From positions 188,693,597-188,757,596 of the forward strand of contig NC_057796.1 in the NCBI RefSeq assembly GCF_018294505.1: a DNA stretch of 64,000 bases. The letters run 5' to 3'. Position 1 is the stretch's first letter. Each line of letters begins with the position of its first letter. Position numbers and translations under genes: made by a program. The stretch is from Triticum aestivum (lineage: Eukaryota; Streptophyta; Magnoliopsida; Poales; Poaceae). Below, piece after piece: positions 47,212 through 58,748 of this stretch. The notes under the pieces are model-generated. The model saw nothing but the letters and a program-made list of their open reading frames with translations, ran no database searches and was not told the DNA's origin.

Positions 47212-49481
47212 ATGGCCCCTTCGATCGTCCATAGTGACGCTGTCCAGGGAGAAACCTTCCTCCCAGGACAGATCTTTGTGTTCGGCGGCTTCGTACTGCG
47301 GGCCAACTCGCTTGGCCATCTGGAGCAGATTGATAGTTACGCCCCTGGCCATCAGGTCAGATTCGAAAGCTTGAACTACATCGCGGACGTCCGCGGAGAC
47401 TTGATCTTCGACGGATTCGAGACGGCGACGATCGCTCCCCCTCGCTCCGATGAACATGACTTAAATCTGTCATCGGGTCACATCCAGGAGATGGTTCCTA
47501 TTGCTGCAACAGCCTTAGAGACGGAGCAGATCGTGCCATCCGAGGCCACAGAGTCCGCGGCGTTGGAGCCGCACACAGACTCAACACCCTGCAATATTTG
47601 CATCAACGGAACTCCAGACTCGTCTCCGGCTATAAGTTCCAGACCATGTACGCCTGTGGACATCGAGCTGGATCGGTTATTGATTTTTGAATTCAGCGTT
47701 GCAGACATCTTCCAGCACTCACCTTTGGGTGATGTGTTAAACTCTTTAAACAATTTGTCCTTGGAGAAGGACTCATAGCCGAACTATGTTCGGTTCGAGC
47801 TAGAAGCTGATGATGGGGAATTTTGCTTCCCACCTGCCACCCACTTCATAGCCACTGTCGATGACTTAACTGACGTGCTTGATTATGGCTCCGAAGACAT
47901 CGACAGTATGGACAACGATGCCGACAAGGAGCAAGGCCAAGACCCGCCATTCACCGGACGTTGGACGGCCACCTCTTCGTACGATGTGTACATGGTTGAC
48001 ACACCTAAAAAAGCTAGCGACGATGACAAAGAAGATCCAGTTGCGAATAAACCTTCTGAGACACAGTCCAAGCGCCGGCGCCCTAAACGCCATTCCAAGC
48101 CTCGTCGCTCAAAAGATGGCAACACTGGCACCGGAGAAAATAGTACTCCGGGCGACGCCGAAAACAATGAAGACCCTGTTGGAGCTACATCCGAACAGGA
48201 GGAACAAGACAACGGGTAAGTTAACCCTGATAAACAGGCCATGCCCAATGACCCGGATAATTATAGTTATCGTCCAGTCTCCGAGGATGAGGAGAGCCTC
48301 GGCAGCGAGGATTTCATCATGCCTGAGGCACCCCTCGAGTAGGAGCACTTCAAGCGCCAGCTACTAGCTACTGCAAGAAGCCTGAAGAAAAAGCAGCAGC
48401 AACTCAAAGCCGATCAAGACCTACTCATTGACAGATGGACCGATGTCCTGGCAGCAGAAGAACACGGCCCCAAGCGCCCAGCCAAGAGTTACCCAAAGCG
48501 CAAACTGCTACCTCAGTTCGACGAGGAGGCACCAGATCCCATACCTCCCTCGCGTAATCCGGAACGACCACCACGTGGTCGGGATAGTGCGGCGGACCGA
48601 CCACCTTGTGGTCGGGATAAAACGGCAACTCAGGCCGAACAACAGCCCGCCCCACCGCCTCACAAAAATAGGGACAGAACAGCTCGGGATCATACATACG
48701 ACCTTCGGCAGGACCTGGATAGTAGAGCAGGACATACCAGATCAATCTACGGATCGCGAGGAGGCTTCCCGACTCGGGATGACGGCTACCTATTCGGACG
48801 TGACAAACCTAGTCACGCCCGGGCCGATAACCGCAGACGAACTTCATCGGAGGTGCGCCGTGATGCGGCCCGATATAGAGGCGCCGCACACCCTCTCTGC
48901 TTCACGGATGAAGTACTAGATCACGAATTCCCGAGGGGTTCAAGCCCGTCAATATTGAATCATACGACGGAACAACCGATCCCGCAGTGTGGATCGAAGA
49001 TTTTATTCTCCACATCCATATGGCCCGAGGAGACGACCTCCACGCCATCAAATACTTCCCACTAAAATTAAAAGGGCCAGCTAGACACTGGCTAAATAGC
49101 CTGCCTGAAAATTCTATCGGCAGCTGGGAGGACTTGGAAGAAGCTTTTCTTGACAACTTCCAAGGCACTTATGTCCGGCCACCAGACGCCGATGACTTAA
49201 GTCATATAGTTCAACAACCTGGAGAATCAACTAGAAAATTCTGGACTAGGTCCCTAACCAAAAAGAACCAGATCATTGACTGTCCGGATGCTGAAGCCCT
49301 AGCGGCCTTCAAACACAGCATCCGCGACGAATGGCTCGCCCGCCACCTCGGCCAAGAAAAGCCGAAATCCATGGCAGCCCTCACAGCACTCATGATCCGC
49401 TTTTGCGCGGGTGAGGATAGTTGGCTGGCCCGTAGTACAAACACAACCAACGAGGCAGGCCCCTCTGAGGCCAAAAAATAG
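47212..49481 (+). pseudogene. gag: Gag of Gypsy element 2, interrupted by stops
   Basis: The structural protein of the particle. The Met at 47212 opens a frame through an acidic, low-complexity N-terminal region. The retrotransposon gag domain lies at 48950-49480 (WIEDFILHIHMARG, KGPARHWLNSLP, FWTRSL). In-frame stops are at 47776-47778, 48217-48219 and 48340-48342, and a frameshift near 48945 precedes the gag domain. Before the Copia insertion the leader began directly after the 5' LTR. It is inactive as it stands. Confidence 0.85.
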
Positions 49482-50526
49482 CACCGGCAAGCTCCGGCAC
49501 AATAAACACAAACGCCAAAGTAATGGCGATAACATCGATGACACGGCAGTTCACGCCGGATTCAGCGGCTCCAAGTCCGACCAGCGGAAGAAGCCCTAGA
49601 AAAGGAACAATGAGGGACCATCCAGCTTGGACCGCATACTCGACCGTCCGTGCCAAATACATGGCACCCCAGACAAACAAGCCAATCATACCAACAGAGA
49701 TTGTTGGGTTTTTAAACAGGCTGGCAAGTTAAATGCCGAGAACAAGGAAAAGGGATCACAAAGCGAGGACGAGGACGAAGAGCCCCGGCAGCCGAACACT
49801 AGGGGGAAGAAGGAATTTCCCCCTCAAGTCAAAACGGTGAACATGATATACGCTACACACATCCCCAGAAGGGAGCGCAAGCGAGCACTCAGAGACGTCT
49901 ACGCAGTAGAGCCAGTCGCCCCGAAATTCAATCCATGGTCGTCATTCCCGATCACCTTCGATCGTCAAGATCATCCAACTAGTATCCGCCATGGCGGTTC
50001 GGCCGCACTGGTCCTCGACCCAATCATCGAGGGATTTCACCTAACACGAGTCCTAATGGACGGTGGTAGTAGCCTCAACCTGCTCTATCAGGATACAGTG
50101 TGCAAAATGGGCATTAATCCCTCACGAGTCAAGCCCACAAAGACTACCTTTAAAGGAGTCATACCAGGCATAGAGGCCCGTTGCACGGGGTCAATCACGC
50201 TGGAAGTGGTCTTCGGTTCCCCGGACAACTTCCGAAGCGAAGAGTTAATCTTCGATATCGTCCCCTTCCGCGGCGGCTACCACGCACTGCTTGGACGAAC
50301 TGCGTTTGCTAGATTCAACGCAGTGCCGCACTATGCTTATCTCAAGCTCAAGATGCCCGGTCCACGTGGCGTCATAACAGTCAACGGAAACACTGAACGC
50401 TCCCTCCGAACAGAGGAGCACACAGCCGCCCTAGCAGCAGAGGTACAGAGCAGCCTTCTCAAGCAAAACCGGAATCCCGCTGCCGAGCCCCTGGACATCA
50501 CTAAGAGAGTCCGGACCACACTGTAA
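49482..50526 (+). pseudogene. Nucleocapsid and protease region of Gypsy element 2
   Basis: From 49627 an open frame of 299 codons has a His/Cys zinc-binding motif (CQIHGTP...NHTNRDC) and an acidic linker, then a retropepsin-like domain with the active-site region VLMDGGSSLNLL (about residues 137-148) and GRTAFARFNAVPH. This is the Tat-lineage gag-protease arrangement. The frame ends at 50526, and what follows is not reverse transcriptase. Confidence 0.85.
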
Positions 50527-51787
50527 CAGGACGGTTCGGCTCGTCAAAAGCTCGACTAGCAATTCGGCCTTGGTCCCGGTCCTGATGAGGTAGCCGCATC
50601 CGCACCTCGCGTACATAATTACACACTCAAAATCCCATGGGCATGACGGAGGCACAACTAGCTTGTGATCCACAGTTCGGCTACACCGATCCCGGACTCA
50701 CTAGTATCTTTGCTATTTCTTTTTTTTCTTTCTCCCTCTTTTCAGGTATCTTTTATACAGGCCTCCTCCGATGGTCTGATTACCGGTCCTGTCAAAGGAC
50801 GAGTACACCAGATTGGCGCAGAGCAAGGGCATACAAGGGAAGCCCTAGAGGACAATCCAACGACTACTCTACCTGTTTTTCAGTACCCAAATGCAGCTCT
50901 CCTCTGGTTTTGGCATGTTAAATAGCCGGTTGCTTATCGCATTATTTGTATAAATGCGCTTTGATGCATTAACCCAACTATAATGGAAACAGTTTACGGC
51001 CCACGTCAAGGGGCCCCAGATACTACCTCTGCTCTTTTTCTGTTTCCCGTTGCTATTAATTACTTATATCCTCGCACCCGTACACTTTGGTACGTCTCAT
51101 ATTCGCCAGGGGCTCCCTATCGCCCCATAATACGGCAACAAAGTCCGAACACTTCTTATAGATAAGTTCGGCACCCCGAATTTAGCATTATATGCATTGG
51201 CTCCGAATCATGTCTTTGGTCAATAGTTGGGTTGCCCAGCTCCTGTGCTTGCTACCCTACGTTCCGCTATAGCGGCTAGGGTAGTAAAGGAGAACTACTG
51301 CGATTGTGCCCTGGTCTAAACCGGATGAGCACCTCAGTAGAGAAAGCCGAAAACTGACTGTCATGATGCGGCGAGAGCCGGTCAGCTGTTCGGAGGTCAC
51401 AAATCGTTGGAGATTTTTCCCGCATTTCGCGAAGGATCGGTACTTCCCGATTAGACGTTGATAGCACCCTGATTTGTATACCAAGGGCTGCGCCTATGTT
51501 TTATGATAAAACTCCTATGGCTAAGTGAGGGCATTTAAGCCGCATAGTCTGATTGCATGGTTCGTTGCACTAAACAACTCCTTCAAGGACCATATAATTG
51601 GATCAATATTGTTTAGATTCCATCCCGAACACCTCCGTACTACCTACGTGAGGGCAGAAGCCGACGACTGGCCAACCCTCAGATTCAATATAACACGGCC
51701 GCACAGGAGGAAACAATCAAAACATAACAAACATTATATTACAAACCGGATTTGTTTTCATCATACAAAGACAAGAAACGAATGTCT
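50527..51787. other. Non-coding replacement of the pol region in Gypsy element 2
   Basis: RT, RNase H and integrase are expected here but none of their motifs occur in any frame. A pyrimidine-rich run ending TTTTCAGG at about 50745 could act as a splice acceptor. No gene is seen. Confidence 0.7.
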
Positions 51788-54700
51788 TCATTCGAAAATA
51801 ATGTCCTGCCCGCACTGCGTTGCTGCAAGTCGAGACCCCTCCAGGACATCCGCAAAATACCGCTCAGGTGTGCGGTGCTCCTTGCCATCCAGCGGCCCCG
51901 TGGCCACCTCAACAGCATCCATCTTCACCCACCACATCTTGCAACGAGCTAATGCCATGCGGGCACCCTCGATACAGACTGATCGCTTGACAACGTCTAG
52001 CCGCGGACAAGCCTCCACCACCCGCTTCACGATGCCAAAATAACTGTTGGGTATCGCCTCGGCCGGCCACAGCCGGATTATTAAGTCCTTCATGGCCAGT
52101 TCGGCCACCCTGTGTAGCTCGACCAGCTGTTTCAGCTGATCGGTAAAGGGCACCGAATGTTCTGGCACAGCGTACTGTGTCCAGAACAGCTTCTCCGTGG
52201 AGCTCCCTTCTTTGGCTCGGAAGAACTCCGCCGCATTGGACACGCTGCGTGGTAGATCCGCAAAAGCCCCTGGGCAACTCCGAATCCGGGTTAGTAAAAG
52301 GTACTTCCTCTCCGCATACTTGCTTTGCATGTTAAATGCCTTACGAGCTGCGATCTTCTTGGCCTCCTGGATCTCCTGGAGAGCGCCCCGGGCCTCATTC
52401 TGTGCGGCCTCCCCGCTCTGGCGGGCTTTGGTAAGTTCGTTCTCTCGAACCAACGCTTCACGCTCCAAAGCCTCACACTTTTTCACTACGTCCTGGAGCT
52501 CCTGCTGGATCTCGTCGACCCGGGCCTTGAGCTTCTTACGGGTGGCTTGCTGCTGGCAGCCTTCCCCTCGGCTTCAGTCAGGGCATTTTTCAGGGCCTCG
52601 ACCTCGGTCGCCACCCCTACACACATTATGACACTCCGGTCAATACTCACCACTTATTCTTTCCGAATACAGAACAAATCATTACTCACCTTGCTTCTTG
52701 TGGAGCTAAATCTTCACCTCGCCGAGTTCGTTCTCGGTCCGCTCCAACCTCTGCTTCAGTTCAGAGACTTCGGCAGCATGCGAGGTCACGGCCAACAGTG
52801 ACGCATGTTTAATCACATAATTAGTCTCCTACAAAGGGTTGATCCCCTGTCCGGCCTTTCTTTCCGAACACCGGACAGTGTCTCAGGGGCTACTGTCAGC
52901 ATGGGGTGTTCTCTTTTTACGTGAATTACCTCGAAACCTGTCAACAAGTTGTGGCAGGCCTCGTTTAGTCCACTCTTGGCGGACTGAACCTTCTCGATCA
53001 TCGTACCCATAAGGATACAGTGCTCGTCCACAATGGAGGCGCCTCGTAGTGCCTCCATCAGGTTATCCGGTGCCCCTGGTTGGACAGGGGCCACCAGTGG
53101 AATTGGCGCACTCCCCTTCTTTGAAGGAGGCTGCTCGCCCAATTCTGGAGCCATATGGGTCTCCGGAATCGTATCCGGCTGTGGGCCGAACTGATACGCC
53201 CCACTTTGCCAGTCTCCAAGGGGATCCGCTCCCCCATGTGTCCGACAGTGGAGGTTTCGCCTTGTGGCGCCTCCCGGACAGCGTCCCGGGCTCTTCCCCG
53301 GCTCGGAGCGGTCCTCCGGGACAATACTTTGGTGTCATCCTGGGCCTCGGGGGAGTGAGCGGTCGGCGGTGACGCACTGGCCATTTCCGCCGGATCCAAC
53401 GAACTTCCAGATGAGGTTCGCTGGACGCTGTCGTGGGCCGGACTACAATAGCACAATTAACCACGTCAAAACGATAAAAAGGAGAGGCTGGGTATACTTA
53501 TGTACGGGAGTCATAATACTTACGATGCGGCCCGGGGCTTAGTGCGGAGCCGTCGCTTCGGACTGCTGTCCACGTCCCACGCGGTGTCGACCGCAGGGGC
53601 GCCCTTCCCCTTCTTGGGCGTTCCCGCCTCCAGATTCGTGGAGGCCCCCCTCTTCTTCTCCTTAGGGGAGGTTTCTTCTCCTCCTCCTCCTCCTCCTCTT
53701 CCTCGTCGTCGTCCTCAGGAACAGAGGAATGGGCTTCCTCGTCTTCGGACGTCACGTCCGAACTGCCCTTGCGATGGGGGCCACTTTTGGCCCCCTTGGC
53801 CTTCTTCTTGGCCTTCTTCTCCGGCGCCTTATATGGCGCCGGCACCAGCATCTTCGCCAGACGCGGGATGACTGGTTCTTCAGGCAGCGGAGCCGGACAC
53901 TGGATTCGCTTCGCCCTCTCCATCCAATCCTGAAAAAGCAATGATAAAACTCAGACATCATCCTCGAAACAATTAAGTTGAGGATATGTCAAAAATAACA
54001 TACCTCGCTGGCGAGGTGTTTACAATCGTGACCACGGTCTGAATCCGTGGCCGGCGGTTTCTCGTTGTCCTTAAAGAGCAACTTCCAGGCACCTTCGTGA
54101 GTAATTTCGAAGAGCCTCTCCAGGGTTTGGTGCTTCTTCGGATTAAACTCCCACAGAGGGCGACTTCTGCGCTGGCACGGGAGGATCCGGCGAACTAGTA
54201 TCACCTGGATTACATCGACAAGCTTGACGTTCTTGGCTATCATACTCTGAACGCGCGTCTGCAGCGCTATCAACTCATCGGGCGAACACCAGTTCGGTCT
54301 CTTCTCGACCTAGGAGGTGAGTCACATGGGAGCACTGGAGCGGAATTCGGCAGCTGCGGCCCAGGTGGTGCCGCAGGGTTCTATGATGTAGAACCACTGT
54401 TTCTGCCACTCCTTTACCGTCTCCACGAAAGTGCCTTTCGGCCAGGAGAAGTTTGACAGCTTGCTCACCATGGCTCCCCCGCACTCCGCGTGCTGGCCAT
54501 CCACCACCTTCGGCTTCACATTGAAGACTTTGAGCCATAGCCTGAAGTGGGGTTGGATGCAGAGGAAGGCCTCACACATGACGATAAACGCCGAGATGTT
54601 GAGGAAGGAGTTCGGGGACAGATCATGGAAATCTATCCCGTAATAATACATCAGCCCGCGAACAAAAGGGTGGAGCGGGAACCCCTAGTCCACGGAAGAA

Positions 54701-54874
54701 ATGAGGGAGGAATACCACCCTCTCGTTGGGCTCCGGCGTGGGGACGACTTGTCCCTCGGCCGGCAGGCAGTGGACGATTTGCTTCGCCAAGTATCCGGTC
54801 GCCCGAAGCTCAGTAATGTCCTCTTCCTTGATGGAGGAGACCATCCACTTGCCCTGACCTCCGGATCCGGACAT
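51788..54874 (-). pseudogene. Antisense ORF of Tat-type Gypsy ('putative gypsy type transposon' domain, coiled-coil tail)
   Basis: Reading leftward from ATG 54874, a start region (EEDITELRATGYLA, ERVVFLPHFFRGLG) shifts frame near 54680. It continues as the conserved block at 54651-54322 (YYGIDFHDLSPNS, CEAFLCIQPHF, AECGGAMVSKL) and 54273-53989 (LQTRVQSMI, RRILPCQRRS). This matches the Pfam family called putative gypsy type transposon (Transposase_28), found antisense in grass Tat elements. A Glu-rich stretch follows (53941-53498), then a helical coiled-coil region (52486-51788). Stops and shifts interrupt it. Despite the Pfam name there is no evidence of transposase activity; its role is not established as far as I know. 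Confidence 0.75.
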
Positions 54875-54989
54875 GGTTGAGTGCTAGCTCGAGTGGAGAG
54901 GAGATGAGTTGGGCGCTGGAGCTCGAGATTGGAAGGGCGGAGATAGAGAGAAGGCGTGGGAGAAGAAGGGCGAGTCCTTGTCCCCTTAT

Positions 54990-55410
54990 AAAGGCAGTAA
55001 ATGTTGAGCGCCTCCCCACTCGCCTTAGAATTCGCCTATTCCCAAGGGCTGTATAAACGGCACGGTTGGGTTACCCATGCCCGCATTGATGAGAATCCCG
55101 CAATAAATGGACACGATCTCTGCTTTGACAAGACGTGCCAGTAGAAACTGCGTCTCGAAACATGGAACGGTGAACACAAAACGGTCCGAAGTTATGACCG
55201 GGCTGACGTAATGTCATGTTGTAAAAAGCTGTTAGCAGATGGGACTCGTGCAAGTATTATATTCTCTCTGCGGTTGTGTGTGGTACGTGTTACAGGTCCG
55301 GATACTATCGTCGCATCCGAAGACTATCTTGGAGTTCAGAAAAAGGGGAACCCGCCTTGCAATGCCGAAGACAATCTACGCGCCGGACTCCTCGTCATTG
55401 AAGCCAGGTT
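54990..55410. other. Gypsy element 2, spacer between antisense ORF start and polypurine tract
   Basis: It probably holds the promoter of the antisense gene (on the minus strand a TTATAAGGGG-type TATA region lies near 54985, about 110 bp before the ATG). No other gene is seen. Confidence 0.45.
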
Positions 55411-55420
55411 CAGGGGCTAC

Positions 55421-55900
55421 TAAGGGAGTCCTGGACTAAGGAGTCCTTGGGCGTCCGGCCTGTTATCCATGGGCCGGACTGATGGGCTGTGAAGACATGA
55501 AGACCGAAGACTCTACCCGTGTCCGGACTGGGCTCTCCTTGGCGTGGAAGGCAAGCTAGGCGATCGACTATGAAGATTCCTTCCTATGTAACCGCCTCTA
55601 TGTAACCCTAGATTCCCCCGGTGTCTATATAAACCAGAGGGTGTAGTCCGGAAAGAATACACTCATTACCATAGTCATACAGGCTAGACTTCTAGGGTTT
55701 AGCCATTACGATCTCGTGGTAGATCAACTCTTGTAACACTCATATTCATCAAGATCAATCAAGCAGGAAGTAGGGTATTACCTCCATAGAGAGGGCCCAA
55801 ACCTGGGTAAACATCGTGTCCCTTGTCTCCTGTTACCATCGACCTTAAGACGCACAGTTCGGGACCCCCTACCCGAGATCCGCCAGTTTTGACACCGACA
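55421..55900 (+). repeat. 3' LTR of Gypsy element 2
   Basis: TAAGGGAGTCC...ACACCGACA. The first dinucleotide has mutated from TG to TA. The polypurine tract CAGGGGCTAC precedes it directly. Confidence 0.92.
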
Positions 55901-56639
55901 CCCATGTCCACCTTAACTGTCGTCACTGGAAAAGGAACAACATGATATGAGAAACAAGATGAGAGGGCGAAATTGAGCCGGATCCAAGGCGGAGCACGGG
56001 GTGGCCTGCACGCAACTCCTTGAGCGACCGACCATGGAGCAAGTAGTTGGATTGCCGAGTTGGATGGCGTGCTGTGGCCACCGGATGCGGCGATGCAATG
56101 CGACGGTCCGCTACGGGGCTGGGCGAAGGCTTGTCGCGGCGGTTGGTGGCACTGGGGTGGCTCCCGCCGGTGGGGGTTGGAAGCAGGAGGGCCGCCGGAG
56201 GCGCATGGAAGCAGGGAGGCCGCCGGCTGCGCGTGGAAACAGGGGGGCAGCGGTTGCGCATGGAAGCAGGGGGCGGCGCCGGCGGAGAGTGGAAGGAGGG
56301 GCGGCGCGGCGTCGGGTGGAAGCAGGAGGGGCGGCGCCGGCGTCAGGTGGAAGCAGGGGCGGCGGCGCGGCGGGGTGGAAGCAGGGAGCTAGCCGCCGGC
56401 GTCATTGGGGAGGGAGACGGCGAGCAGCGTCGTGGGGGGCGGAGGCGGCGGCCGGCGGCATGGGGACGGAGGCATCGGTCGGTGGTGTGGGGGTCGGAGG
56501 CGGCGGCCCGCGGCGTGGGGGGCGAAGGAGGCAGCGGCTGGAGTGATGCGATGAGAGGGTCGCGGGCCTTTTTGCTTTCTTTTCTGTGCGTAGCGTTTGG
56601 GCCATTGCAAAAACGCATCGGGCCCTATATAGAGCCGGG
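55901..56639. other. GC-rich right part of MULE-C
   Basis: Imperfect repeats of GTGGAAGCAGGNGGNGG and GGCGGCGG (56170-56540). Several frames are open on both strands, but all are low complexity. It occupies the same place as the first transposase exon of MULE-B. No domain is recognised. Confidence 0.5.
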
Positions 56640-56683
56640 GGGTAACAAAATATTATTCTGTTACTAGTAACAAAATAGCTCAG
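56640..56683 (-). repeat. Right TIR of MULE-C
   Basis: Inverse partner of 32795-32838. It contains the palindrome GTTACTAGTAAC at 56660-56671. Confidence 0.75.
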
Positions 56684-56686
56684 TCC

Positions 56687-56735
56687 TATATATATGCATG
56701 ATACTAGTATATGACACTCTCCACTATGAGTAGCC
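56687..56735. mobile_element. MITE C, right part, with right target duplication
   Basis: TATATATAT (56687-56695) followed by GCATGATACTAGTATATGAC and GTAGCCT completes the MITE begun at 13198. Confidence 0.8.
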
Positions 56736-56739
56736 TAAG

Positions 56740-58100
56740 TATAGCCTAACTAAAACACCCACATGTAGTTGTAGTAGGGTTTTTGACTTTATATGCACTA
56801 AAATGCAAGGTAAGTGCAAAGAATGACTTAAACTTAGCAGACGAGACCTGAAATGGGCCAGAAAATCAAACCAAGGGTATATCCGCGATTGTTTACCATG
56901 ATTTTTTTCAAGGCGTAACGATGTAGTAACTGACGATTTGGAGTCCGAAGTGCCGCATCTCCTTTTGGAAACTATGATCCTTCTTATGCGATGCTCCGGT
57001 ATGTAAGGTGTGAGCACCATAAGTTGTGCCAAACTTTACCAAATTTTTTGCATGCGATCGTGAGAGCACGCCACAGTGACACAATGATTTTCGTTATTTT
57101 CCGGACTCTATATGCATTTCCTGAAATTAAAATACCAACAAGGCCTACGCCTCTGGCCGCACCCTGCAGCCGAACTATTTGAAGTTTTCCCCGTTTCTCG
57201 GACAATGAATGAAAACTCGCAAAGCGACATACAAATGATCTTGCTAACACCCACGTGTAGTTGCGACTATATATATATATATACACAAATGAGATCTCTT
57301 TTTTTGCATATTCAAAGTTTGGTAAAATGTACCAGAAAATCGAACCATAGGGTACAATCGTGATTTCTTACCGAGGAAAAAAATTGGAGGCGAAATGATG
57401 AACTCATGTTTTCATTCAAACAAAAATATGTTGTTAGTTAATGTAAATGTTTTCAAATAGCACACTGTTCACTCAGGAAAGCCGTGTGCCTACCAAACCG
57501 TGGTCGATGCCCCCCCCCCCGCCCCCTGCCACGCGCACGATCTGAGTCGTGCATTCTAATTGGCCAGAACCCAAACCCCACGGATCGCACGTCTGCACCA
57601 TTGGATGCTCCTTGATCGAACAACGATCCTCATCCCTTTCGACATCACATACAGTTCTGGTTCATGTAAATGTTTTCAAATAGCACACGGTTCACTCACG
57701 AAAGCCGTGTGCCTACCAAACCATGGACGATGCCCCCTTGCTGCACGCGCAATCTGAGTTGTGCGTTCTGACTGGCCAGAACCCAAACACCACGAATCGT
57801 ACGTCTGCACCATTGGATGCTCCCAGATCGAACGACAATCCTCATCCCTTTCGACAGGAAATGCAGTCCGGCTAGGACTTGATTTATATGCCAAAATGCA
57901 CGGTAAATGCCAAGAAATGTCTTAAATATAGCACACGAGACCTGAAATGCACCAGCAAATCAAACCCCTGGTATAATGGTGATTGCTTAACGTGGGAAAA
58001 ATTTAGAGGCGAAACGATGAACTCACGTCTTCATTTCAAATGAATTTTTTCTCTTTGTGCACACGAGCGCTTAGAGGCAACCGTTTGCATAGGCCTTTCC
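56740..58100. repeat. CACTA internal non-coding repeats, copies 2 and 3
   Basis: 56745-57240 continues the unit broken at 12116. 57455-57640 and 57660-57840 are tandem copies of the segment AGCCGTGTGCCTACCAAACC to GCACCATTGGATGCTCC, also present at 11560-11660. No coding sequence. Confidence 0.75.
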
Positions 58101-58748
58101 GCGCTGCGATCGGGGATATTTTCACCCTTTTCACCTAGTCCGCCAACACCCCCCCATCGCCCGCCCGCGTTTCACTCAACTAGTCCACGCAATCTCCATT
58201 GCCAGCTCCCCCTCCCCCAGATCCACAGCAGAACCCTCTCCGGCACCGGCGTGTTCACCCCGGCCGTGTACCCGCTCTTAGGCGTCAAGCCTACCACCAC
58301 TGTCGTTCCCAACACGCGGCTGCCCGTGCCTCGCCGTCTTCGTTTGCTCGCCAGCCACCCTCGAGCATATCGATGCTGTAACCCTCGCCTCTCCTGTGGT
58401 CCGACCAGGTTTGCATTAAGAAGTCAGTTAGTTACTGCTCTGTCGCGGTGAGGCATATTTCCTCGCAATCCCTCCTCCTGTTTCGTTCCATATGTTCCCA
58501 AAATGGCTATAAAATAAGGGAGAGCATATACATATTCATTATCTACCTTCCTAACTAGTACATATAAGTTGTATTTGTTCCAATAAGTTACTACTGATTT
58601 ACAGATCACGGGCGCCCGAGTCACACAAACTTAACAAATTAGCCATACATTTTCTAAATTATTGCATGACATGTTTAGATAGCTTCATACCAAGTTCTTA
58701 GTTTTATGCTTATCCTCCTTTCTTGAGTTCCGCATGTGTTCTCTATAG

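Larger units (their letters stand above)
38033..55900 (+). mobile_element. Tat-type Gypsy element 2, gag-pro only with antisense ORF, interrupted by Copia-2
   Basis: LTRs are 38033-38511 and 55421-55900. Flanking bases are CCCAC on the left and CCCAT on the right, a 5-bp duplication with one change. Plus-strand gag and protease (47212-50526) are followed by no reverse transcriptase or integrase. A long minus-strand ORF region (54874-51788) lies before the polypurine tract CAGGGGCTAC (55411-55420). Without the Copia element it is about 9.2 kb. It is non-autonomous by structure. Confidence 0.9.
32792..56686. mobile_element. MULE-C, non-autonomous element with 44-bp TIRs, split by a Gypsy/Copia nest
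   Basis: Terminal inverted repeats at 32795-32838 and 56640-56683 match at 36 of 44 positions by hand alignment. The right end is followed by TATATATAT (56687-56695). Removing the Gypsy element (38033-55900) leaves about 6 kb: a left arm with the CAAATAATATNGCGTTGG repeats shared with MULE-A, an AT-rich body with GAACT words, and a GC-rich right end. No transposase remains. Both termini contain TATTCTGTTAC or a close variant, as in MULE-A and MULE-B. Confidence 0.7.

Noticed and set aside
51788..54874. Calling the antisense Gypsy gene a transposase from its Pfam name
   Set aside because: No catalytic motif is visible, and the family name reflects its location in Gypsy elements only.
56001..56667. 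Three overlapping frames of 110-206 codons at the MULE-C right end
   Set aside because: GC-rich repeat artefacts without conserved motifs.
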